The notes beneath the pieces were generated by a model. The model saw only the letters and a list, made by a program, of their open reading frames with translations, was not told where the DNA came from and ran no database searches. DNA of 64,000 nucleotides from Symbiodinium microadriaticum (taxonomy: Eukaryota > Sar > Dinophyceae > Suessiales > Symbiodiniaceae), in assembly GCA_001939145.1 (NCBI GenBank), contig LSRX01000578.1, positions 26,573 to 90,572 of the forward strand, given 5' to 3'. Below, piece after piece: positions 55,521 through 64,000 of the stretch. Every line of letters begins with the position of its first letter. The stretch's first letter is position 1. The position numbers were made by a program, and so were the translations under genes.

Positions 55521-57345
55521 GATGCACGGGAGCCAGTGAAGGCTGATTCAGCAGGAGGAACCCGTGGCAGGAAGAGTACCAGCAGACGTATGGGGAGAGG
55601 CCTGAGAGAATCCGCTTGCAGCTGCAATCATTTGATTTGCAAGAGCCGGACAATCGCCGGCCCTAATTCTTGCCTGCAGGTGCAAGTTGAGCGATTACGT
55701 TGTACGGCAGCAGCTGCGAGAAATTGCTGAAAAAGTGGAAGATGGTGCGACACCAAGGTTGTTGATGTATAGACACTCCGGGCCAACCATACTGCTATGC
55801 CAGCTTTGATCGGTCCTGCATCTTAAGGACCTCAGACCGTCTACATAGTGAAGGGCGCGCTTCAGACCCGGTGAGCGAGCCTTACTCCTGTACAAACTAC
55901 GGTGTACGAGATGAACAAGGGGACTGCTGCAAGAAGGAGCAGTCTCCGAGATGCGCGACGGTTTCACATCCAAGCCGATCAGAGAAGAAAGGTTAGCGGT
56001 TAGCACCCGACGGTTTCATGCTCGCCATGCGTGCCGCCTAGGGCCTAGCAGACACGTCGAATAAACCTGCCAGGTCCTTGCAGCAAAGGAAGAGGCCGGC
56101 GCGTTGTGGTTCGGATGGGTTGGGCCTGCCGCTGTCTCGCCAAAAGGTGCAGCTTAGTGTGCGATGAGGTTGAAAGGGCCGCTGCCGAGTACCCTTGCTT
56201 TCGGCTCGCATGCAGGAACAAATCATTATTGTTCGATGGTTTGAGCAATCTGCACACGGCTCCTTGTCGCGTGGACAAGCAATGACAAGCTCACTTCACA
56301 GTCACAGGAGCGGGTTTTCGGATCAGGGAAAGAGGCCCTTGTCTTGCCAACCTCGCCATGGCGATCGAAGAGCGCGACATTAACGCGCCTTGTCGCCACT
56401 GGGTGCGAGAGCTTACGTAGGTGCCATTACGTGCCTGCCCGATCTGGCTGTTCGAGGCATGGCAGTTTTCAGCTTTTCCGAGTGCACCCTTCAATCCACC
56501 ACCCTTGCAGGCGGGACGCCTAGGTACTCGTACAAGGTACTCGTACAAGGAAGACGGCTAGGGCTAAGTGCATGCAGTCTAGCTTCGCTGGTTTCATTCT
56601 AGTGTCGGAGTGCAGGCGAAGCCAGGGTGGAAGACGCTGGAGGCCAGCCTGCTACCTTTTGAGAACGCGGACACTTGAGCACTAGTAGTCACAATAGTCA
56701 TAGTCAGCCAGATGCGAATAAGCCCGATGCTCGAAGGTCTTTGTCCGAATACCAGCATTGTGCATTTGCATACCCATGCCAGACTGAGCTGCAGCATCAG
56801 TCCCGATATTGCAAGCACCTCAGGGTGGAAGCCGAACTACAGTCTGTGTTTGGCAATTTCGACATGCCTTTTGGTTGCCAAGGCCACGACAAGATCCAGT
56901 GTGATCTTGACTCCCTACATGCCCAGGCCACTGCCATGGATGTCTCTGCTTGCACATGTCATAGAGACCCCCTTGCACTGACCTTGGCTTCTTACAGGCA
57001 AGATTTCTAGAAGGTGTTATTGGGCCGCACTCAGCTTTCCAGGTTCTCAACGAGGTCCACACTGCCGTGGCGCAGGAGTGGCACTGTCCGTTTGTTTTGC
57101 ACCGCCAAAACCGCCAAAACGAAACGGCAGGAGATCCAAAACTCTGCTCGAGGTCTGCACGCCTTGAAGAGTCAGGCTGCCATGGAAACCTTGTAGAGGT
57201 CTGAGACCCCCGTGTTTCCGCTTCATTGCCTGGAGGTCAACTCCGACATCGACAGGTTGCAGTCTTCAGTCAGCACAGACCCCAGGGATAAACTGTTGCG
57301 GATCATCACAGTTCACAAGTAGGAGCCCGCCCGGAGCTTTCCGAG
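55521..57345. other. Unassigned interval
   Basis: Nothing recognised. There is a tandem duplication of about 13-14 bases (TACTCGTACAAGG twice) at 56522-56550, and a + stretch near 57105-57195 (TKRQEIQNSARGLHALKSQA) that may be an exon. Confidence 0.3.
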
Positions 57346-57666
57346 GTGGCCTCTCCAAGGACACAGAGTGCGCGTCTGCACGCTTCGAAGTGCTTCTCTG
57401 GACCCAAAGACCACTTCAGCCAACTCTTTCATCGGAGATGCTTTGCATCTGCCCGGCTGAGCAGCACGGAAGCTCAACATGTTACTGCGAAGAAGCCATA
57501 TGCCAGGCTTCTGCGTGTGCAGCGGGATCGGGACAATGAGGAAGTGGCGGGAGCCATCATCGAGGCACTACAAGCAGAGCTTTGCCGCGAGTTGTCGTGC
57601 GAGAACGAACAACGGAGACCGGAAGTTCGGCTCAAGGCTAAGGCGGCTAAGGATGATGCGCCCTGA
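57346..57666 (+). CDS. Likely terminal exon of an unrecognised gene
   Basis: The frame ends YARLLRVQRDRDNEEVAGAI, then IEALQAELCRELSC and a basic tail, with a stop at 57664-57666. The second half has strong coding composition and helical character; the Arg/Ser-rich first half is less certain. No family recognised. Confidence 0.45.
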   Translation: MASPRTQSARLHASKCFSGPKDHFSQLFHRRCFASARLSSTEAQHVTAKKPYARLLRVQRDRDNEEVAGAIIEALQAELCRELSCENEQRRPEVRLKAKAAKDDAP

Positions 57667-59589
57667 CTAGGGCAGGTGGCACTCCGCTGAGATTGAGGGG
57701 CATTTGCTTGTCTTGATCTGCTGTTTCCCATGTAAGATTGGGATGGTGATCGCAGAGCCATGCGCAGTGCTCCGTGGCCAAGCCATGCATGCAAGCGCTT
57801 CTTAGCGACGCTTGATTGCACTGCGCCACCTTGTCGCCAGAGCTCGCTTCGTGTGCGAGGTGGTACCAGGTAGCCTAATGCTTGCAGCACGCTCCATGTA
57901 CATGCGGCACGTCATAGTCCGAAGTTCTGGTTTTGCATACGAGCGGTATGATGGACTGGGAGCCGGGTCGCGATCTCCGGGCTGATCTAAAGTCCCGTGA
58001 GTCGGGCACTTGTAAAAGTACAGAAGACTTGGTGCATTCCTCGGCAAATGAATGCGGATAGTTTTCGGATGCGCCCGCTCTCTGACAAACTGTTGAGCTC
58101 GGTAGGCCTTTTGGATTATGTATGTTTTACATCATTTGGCTGAAGATGATCCTGTTTATGAATACTCTTCAGAGGCTTTTGAAGGGCCCACCTAGTGCGC
58201 CATGCAAGGAAGCTGATGGAGATGCGAACATCTGGATTCAAGTAAAGGGGGTTAGCAGCTCGGCTCCAATGTTGTGAGTTGTGACAGTTCGCATCATTTG
58301 ACGCCACATGCCGCGCGAAGTGAAAGGTGACCATGAGCTACTGCGCATTCAACTCGAGGCCAAGACGCGAGCATCCGGGAGTCAAATGGAAGAAAGATTA
58401 CAACGAGTGTTCTCGAATGAAACTCCCAGGACCCAGGCGACGAAAAGACAGTGTTTGGGTCGAGAGATGGCCCGGTAGGTAAGCTTCGGTAGCTTCGACC
58501 ACAGAGAGCACCTGATGAGAGATGCGATTGTGCAAAGATCCGTTTCACGTCCCTTGCATGGTTCTGGTCTAAGGTAGTTGATCTGAAGCAGCAGCCCCTT
58601 GGTCACATGGGACGTGGGATCTGGAGCCACGGTGAGTGTTGGGCTTCGGGCTGAGGCTGTCTCTGCTTCTTGGTGTGTCGGCTGACGATCAGCATCTGGC
58701 TTGGTCCCGGCAGCTGCTGAAGGACGCCCGTAAGGCTCCGTAAATTCCAGTGGCATCAACGACGGAATGCTTTCAATTATGCGGATGCTCCACTGAAGCT
58801 CGAGAATCTCTTGCACCACTGGACATATTGGACATCTCCGTGCTTGCTCACTCCACCTCCTCAAAGATAGCGCTCTGCCTGTTCTACTTCGTAGAAAGTA
58901 GTTCTTATAGAAACTACGTCTGCTCGACGATCCTCCCACGGCACTTATTAGCTCCTGAAAACCGGTGCGAAGTGGGACCGTACTGCAGGATGCACACATG
59001 ATCAGGAACACTCTGCTCGAGCAGAAGCACTTACTTTTCGACACCGCACAGGGTGGGTTTGTTGGGACATCATGTCATGCACGCAAGAGCCGCATGAGGT
59101 AGAAATTGGAATTCCCCAGTCGGGGCTTTGTACGCCATGTCACTCCCTGGTACGCATACTGCCGCTTGCCCTGAGGATGACGAGCGTCTTGGTGAACTTG
59201 TGGCACTGATGCAGGCAAGGCAAAGGGACAGATGAGATTCCACGATGCCTGACCTGAGTCGCGCAAAGGCGGAGATTGAGCTTTATGGGATGCTAGCCTC
59301 GGATCTGAACACGCAGAGCAAGACGAGCCTAAGATGCCTAAGCTTGTTGGCGAAAAAACGGCGCAGAACGGCGTAGAACTCCTCTGAGCTGCATTCGTTA
59401 GCAGCTAAGGGTCTCAGCGAGGCTGGAGCTTCTCCTTTTCGTGGCTGCGGGCTTCTTTGACGTTCGGGTGCCCGAGGAGGGCCGGGCGGTGGGGTCCAAA
59501 CTTCAAGGAGCTCTAGAAGCCCAGTGCACACGAAGGAGCGCAGCAGCCCGGGCTTCTTGCTTCCCAAGCTCTCATTCTCCTTCCCGCAG
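57667..59589. other. Unassigned interval
   Basis: A minus-strand frame of 220 codons (59044 to 58382) is open but not recognisable. The rest holds short open frames. Confidence 0.3.
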
Positions 59590-59782
59590 CTTCCTCTTGC
59601 GCAGCGAATCTTCGTCGAGGACGTAGAGACAGGCTCGAAGATGCATCTCCAACGCATCACGAAAGCATGTCCCTGGAGGTGCCTGGGCGGAGCAGGCTGG
59701 CGTTCGCCCCGGTGACGAGATCCTGGCTCTGGGTGGTCGTGGCTTTGTGGCAGTTGCTGGATCGCCGAAATTTTTTGCGTGA
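59590..59782 (+). CDS. PDZ domain exons
   Basis: PDZ domains bind the C-terminal tails of partner proteins. One exon ends at 59622 with LAQRIFVED. A 43-base GT-AG intron (59623-59665) joins it in frame to HVPGGAWAEQAGVRPGDEIL and ALGGRGFVAVAG. A-x-x-A-G-V-x-x-G-D-E-I-L-x-x-x-G is the PDZ core. The frame meets a stop at 59780-59782, so an exon end lies before that. The rest of the host gene was not identified. Confidence 0.6.
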
Positions 59783-61129
59783 CGCAAACAAAGCCTGGCT
59801 TTCTGAAGACCGTTTCAACATAGACTTGCGACTGTGGAGATCAGGCCGGGTGTCCAGCCTGGTTCGAGGTGAGCAAGCGCCCCAGTGACCGCGGCAGAAG
59901 CAGGAAAGTCGGAGACTTGCCGACAAAGATGAGGTTCAGTGCGCTGCTGGAGCAGACCCTGTGCACAAGCGGCGTGATCCAGCTCCTCGGATGATCCTCG
60001 GATGCCTGCGAAATCCAACATTCCAGGCATCCCAGGGCCCAGGCGCTTCTGCCAATGCTCTGCAACCATTGACACATCAATAGCGAGCCGAGGTTCTACA
60101 GGGGCGGGCTCGAGTCGTACTTTCCTGCGAGCTGCACGGCGCGCACTCGAGGTTTGCAAGTCGGCAGGGGAGCAGTCGGGGTTAGCATGGTTTGAAATTG
60201 CATTATGCCTGAAACACACAACTCTTGCCTGCGTAAGAGTGGGACTCATCCTAGTGCCTTAAGCATCAACAATGCAAGGCTTCTCTTCGAATGGTACCAG
60301 TGGCAGTGTGGAAAGGAACTCCGTGCTTTGACATGACAGAGTCAAGCCAGTGATACCTTGCTGTGTTGTATTGTGCGAGCCTGCATCATGGTTGAATGTC
60401 CAGGTGCTCTGCCTGATCGCCAGCATGGAAGACCATGAGCTCATGGCAATGCGCTTGCCGACTGGTGCACGGATCCGTGCCCTGCTGCAAGGCTGTGCTC
60501 GCATCAGAAGGCTTTCTTGTAAGAAGAAGTTGCTCTTAACATGTTGGCTTGGGCCCTGCCGGACTGTGAAGCTCAGATGAACTGAAGCAACACCTCGCGC
60601 GGCTGCTTCGCATGCCAGATTCCTCCTTTCAGCTTCTCGGAGACCATCCCAGGGCTTCGTTGAAAACTTGTGTGAGACACCTCTCAGGCACGCATGTAAA
60701 CTCTCCTCAGGCTCCTCTTCCAGAACCAGCCGCTGGAGGTTGGTCGTTCTTTTCTTGCCGGTTGGTTGTGTAGGCACGGCTGCCATGGCTGGTTGAGGAT
60801 GACGCGGGACTCGACGGTTACGGCCAAGGGACGCGGCTTGCTCTGTTGCGTCACCCGGCTACGAGCACGCACTTGTTTCGAAAGCTTCGAGCACGAAGCA
60901 GGATTGAGCACCAACAGTCCGATAGCATTTGTGGCCAGCTGTTAGGTGTTGCTCTCTTCACGCAGGAGGAGTTTGGAGAGGCACTTGCGGGAAGCCCAGT
61001 TGGCCAGGTTGGGGCGAAGTGGGTCTTTCGAGCATTCTCCTTCCAAGAAGTCGGAGCTGCAAGCGGAGCTTGGCCTGGCCTTCTGTGACCCCGCCTTCCT
61101 TCCGACAGGTTGGGACATCACACTCATGT
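59783..61129. other. Unassigned interval
   Basis: Short open frames on both strands and no domain recognised; later exons of the PDZ gene may be hidden here. Confidence 0.3.
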
Positions 61130-61781
61130 CGACTGCTTTTTTTCTCGCATGTCGGAGGCCGCATTGCGGTTGCAGCCGTTGATCCTCAGAAATGGGCGGC
61201 AATGCTGGAGTTCTTAGGCCTTTGCATGCTGAGCGAAGCCAATTCACTTCCGGATCTGTTTCACCCGAAGCTGCAAGCAGGCGAGGATGATCTCGAAACA
61301 CCGAGCGATGGCCAGGCCACCTGACAGAAAGCAGACGCATTTCAGAAGATGATCCGAACAGGTGTAGTTAACTGAGATGACTTGAGTCGCCGTTCTCACA
61401 GGGTCTTGGAGTTTTCAAGGTCGTGGCAGTCCTTCCGCGGAATGCCTCTCGGCACAAGCATCTGTGCAAGTCAGCAGCGATGCTTACAGAGCTTCTGGTT
61501 TCCAGCTTCATCTCTGCTCCCAGGACTTCAATGCACTAGTCAGCCGCGGCCCAATGAACTTCCTCTTCCACTCGGCCGACGTTCCACGAGCTCTTCCGGA
61601 ACCAAACCCCGCAAGCGTGGAGGTCCGGCCGGTCCCGTGGCTGAACACTGCCGGGTGCTGCTGTTTGCAGGATACCGTCCCAGACTCTGACGGTGCAGAC
61701 GGTGCAGACACTGAGACTCCCAAACTGCCTGAGAAAGCTTTCACCCAAAAGCCACGGCCAAAGCCGAAGGCAACTGGTTAA
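61130..61781 (+). CDS. Unrecognised gene, two or three good exons
   Basis: From about 61140, VGGRIAVAAVDPQKWAAMLE and FLGLCMLSEANSLPDLFHPK run to an acidic end, with a stop at 61324. From about 61398, LGVFKVVAVLPRNASRHKHL looks like another exon. From about 61467, VSSDAYRASGFQLHLCSQDF, NALVSRGPMNFLFHSADVPR and ALPEPNPASVEVRPVPWLNT run to a basic tail and a stop at 61781. The last segment is so regular that it is probably a conserved domain, but I cannot name it. The two stops mean either two genes or an intron before 61324. Confidence 0.5.
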
Positions 61782-62149
61782 AACCAAAGCCGGCAAAAGT
61801 GAAAGCACACTGAGCCCTGACGGTCTTGAGCGCGATTCATGCTTGTGAGGCTGTGCTTATCTTAAAGACCTGATTGCAAGCACAAACTGCGTTTATTTGT
61901 GTGGCTGCGTGTCAGTGGTCGGAAGAAGCTACCTGCTAGGCGGTGTCCAAAGTTTCTCAAGCTTCCGAGACGACTGCTGCCACGATGTCTGGGGAGGCTA
62001 TGCGGAAAGGAACACGGCGTTGAGATGAGAGTGAAGACTGTGTGAGGTCTCGGGACTTCGCGCGGGCATGTCGGCCATGAGGGTCGAGTGGGAGAGGACA
62101 GTCCAGGAGAAGCTTCAGACACTGGACCAGGTGCCGAATGCCGAAGAGC
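61782..62149. other. Intergenic, nothing recognised
   Basis: No domain, repeat or RNA gene seen. Confidence 0.35.
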
Positions 62150-63820
62150 ACCGTTTTGTTGACTTCCCCTGAGTCAGAGTATGCTGGCCCGCCATGTGAC
62201 ATGTGCGAGGCCTTTGCAGAGCGCTTCACAGCGCTCGAGTCGCGAATGGCTGCGTGCCTGGAGGCCTCCGAGCAAGCAGCGAAGGAAAAAGAGGAGCCGA
62301 AAGCGTCCCAACGCCCAACGCGACACTCGAGAGCTCGAGGGGCCTTCTTGGAGCCGGCTCAGGAGAGTCAAGCCGCCGCCCTGCAAGCAGAGACTCTCCA
62401 GCAGGCCCAAGATGCCAAGAGTGTAGCTTACTACAGAGCGGCCTTTGTCTTTGTTTCCCTGAAGAGTCCGCGAACTACTACCTGTCTGCGAACTGCATAT
62501 CGTCCCAGTCTTTCCTGTGAACATGCTCGAAAATCTTGAGGCATCTTAGCCGGATCCGGACTCGATTCGATCACGCGAGTCACGGGAGCGGGTGTTTGGT
62601 GGGCTTTTGGTCGAAGGCCCTGCAGAGAGCCCGCGGCTTCGAGGAGGAGCTGCGTGCGGAGCTCCAGCGCTTGGACGAGGCAGCGCGGGTGGTGACGCCC
62701 CAAGACTCCAAGCGGTGCCGGTGTGCCGGGTGTGAGGGACCCCCAGCTTCTAGGACTGAGCACCGCCCAGGCGGCCCAGGCAGCCCAAGCGGAGAGACAG
62801 CAGCACGCGGAGTCCTTGAAGGCCAGCGAAGAGCGCCAGGCGCCGGTGCATCGCTCGCAGCCTCACCTTCTTGGAAACACGTCTCTCTCTCTCTCTCTCT
62901 CTCTCTCTTGCCCCTCTCTCTCTCTCTCCGTCTCGCTCCGGGCTTTTTCTCTGAGAGGACTCCCTGCTGGCGCAGCAGAGCGCGGAGCTGGCGGCGACTC
63001 TGGAGCGTCTCGCCGGAGTGGAGGCACTCGGAGAGCACACTGCGCGGTGCTCTGCTTGGGCTGCGTGGCTGTTGAAATGCTGTTGAGTGACACTGAGAGG
63101 CTTTGGTGGCAGAGATGGGCTCGAAGGAGGGTTCTGGGAGCTCCGGATCCGAAAAGGAGCCTTTCGAACTCGCACAGGAGGGTCGCGAGGCGAAGTTGGA
63201 GGAGCGACTGACCACCAGCGGCCACCTCGACTTGGCAAACTTGGCCTGCAGCTGTTCTCCGAGCACAACTAAGGAGTTGAGGCCATCGAGGCCTTGTTGT
63301 CTGGCAGCAGGCCCGGTGGCGAGTCCTGGCTGTGGCGTTCAGACTTTTTCAGTGCTCATGTGCAGGAGCGGCGAGCAGGCTGTTCAGGTGCTTGGCTGGG
63401 CAGTCGGGAGAACATTTGCGATGTTCTTGCAGTGTGAAGCATCCCACGGCCTGACGAGCACCCGGCTAGGCATCTGGCTGAAATAGCTCCGAGCTGCAAA
63501 GCAAAGTGTGTCAGCAGTCTTTCCAAGGAAGCCCTTTAGATTTAGTGCAGAGAGAGGGATGAAGCCGATTTGCATCCGGATGCATATGGGTCCCCCCTTC
63601 CGCCCTTCTAGACATGTTCACCGCTTCTCGCCGCGACGATCGAGACTCTTCAGTGTTTGTGCACATCCCGAAGGAGCAGCTGATGACCTTGGAACGAAGA
63701 CTGGAGGAGAGGACGTAGGATGCTCCCAGCCGGTGCGGCAAGATTTTGTCAGGAGCACCACCAGCAGTCGGTGAAGGAGTTCCAGAAATTCGAAGGCGAG
63801 TGCAAAGAGGAGCCGGCAGC
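62150..63820 (+). CDS. Second coiled-coil gene, multi-exon, runs to the right edge
   Basis: Likely exons: about 62180-62300 (CEAFAERFTALESRMAACLE, ASEQAAKEKEE); 62615-62705 (ALQRARGFEEELRAELQRLD, EAARVV); 62730-62860 (LLGLSTAQAAQAAQAERQQH, AESLKASEERQA); 62958-63030 after a GAG acceptor (DSLLAQQSAELAATLERLAG); 63114-63260 (SEKEPFELAQEGREAKLEER); about 63667-63710 (KEQLMTLERRLEER); about 63768-63815 (VKEFQKFEGECKEE). All are short helical pieces in different frames, as in the gene at 19.7-29.5 kb. No other domain is seen and the function is unknown. Confidence 0.55.
62881..62937. repeat. (CT)n microsatellite
   Basis: CT runs interrupted by TTGCCC and CCGT, in an intron of the second coiled-coil gene. 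Leu-Ser and Glu-Arg open frames across it are artefacts. Confidence 0.95.
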
Positions 63821-63858
63821 CCAGAGGGCCCCATTCAAGTTTTGTCCAAAACGAAACG

Positions 63859-63870
63859 TTTTGGCTCAAG
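63859..63870 (+). other. Possible spliced-leader relict
   Basis: TTTTGGCTCAAG equals the last 12 bases of the dinoflagellate spliced leader. Genomic copies of this end arise when a trans-spliced mRNA is re-inserted. The upstream bases do not match, so this may be chance. Confidence 0.35.
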
Positions 63871-64000
63871 TGCCGAGTGTGCACGGTAGTTTCCGTAGCG
63901 CGTGTTGCCTGAGTAGCACGCCTGCGGCACTGTTGTGCGCGGCTTGGGAGTTAGGGCTTCCGCGGCCCGTACTGAATCCGCGGAGCGCAAAACAAGCTGC

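Noticed and set aside
62580-63268. Minus-strand Glu-Arg-rich ORFs
   Set aside because: They cross the (CT)n microsatellite and mirror the + coil exons.

Overview
The window reads as nuclear DNA of a dinoflagellate, most likely of the Symbiodiniaceae type. The evidence is: (1) genes broken into small exons separated by short introns, many of which only join in frame if the 5' splice site is GC, and in one case GA, instead of GT; (2) every gene I can support lies on the + strand, the one-way gene arrangement known from dinoflagellates; (3) protein modules I associate with dinoflagellates, such as the secreted cysteine-rich family at 6.2-9.1 kb and the PH-like module near 3.6 and 16.6 kb; (4) a 12-base match to the 3' end of the dinoflagellate spliced leader near the right edge. 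There are no bacterial operons, rRNA, tRNA or CRISPR. All gene spans below are multi-exon models made by eye, and most ends are approximate.

Layout, left to right: a GT1 (UDP-sugar) glycosyltransferase (0.8-2.4 kb); a PH-like gene fragment (3.3-3.9 kb); a trinucleotide tract (4.9-5.1 kb); a secreted cysteine-rich protein with a signal peptide (6.2-9.1 kb); a TRM9/ALKBH8-type tRNA wobble-uridine methyltransferase (9.5-10.7 kb); unassigned coding-looking sequence (11-13.4 kb); an alpha/beta hydrolase (13.4-14.3 kb); a second PH-like module (16.6-17.1 kb); and a large coiled-coil gene (19.7-29.5 kb). Most of that coiled-coil gene is a tandem array of twelve apparently identical 561-bp units plus a partial thirteenth. 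It is followed by an EF-hand gene with a duplicated exon (29.9-30.9 kb), an uninterrupted 271-residue protein of unknown function (31.6-32.5 kb), an FkbM-type methyltransferase (about 36.5-37.1 kb), a 53-bp minisatellite with a 106-bp higher-order repeat and inverted relatives downstream (37.3-39.5 kb), an unassigned gene (40-41.2 kb), a conserved coiled-coil protein of unknown function (42.8-45 kb), RNA polymerase III subunit RPC5 (46-47.2 kb), an amino-acid transporter of the AAAP family (49.2-52.2 kb), several unassigned genes (53-58 kb), a PDZ domain (59.6-59.8 kb), an unassigned gene (61.1-61.8 kb) and a second coiled-coil gene running to the right edge (62.1-63.8 kb).

The genes do not form a pathway. 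Several serve tRNA and RNA production or modification (TRM9, RPC5), transport (AAAP) or surface/secreted functions, but this looks like ordinary dinoflagellate gene order. The most unusual item is the 561-bp array. Each unit carries at least three short coiled-coil exons lying in three different reading frames, joined by GC-AG and GT-AG introns, and the unit length is divisible by three. As a result the unspliced DNA is also open for 2292 codons in one frame. The only ambiguous base noticed (N at 20704) sits exactly at the left edge of the array, so its copy number should be treated as unverified.
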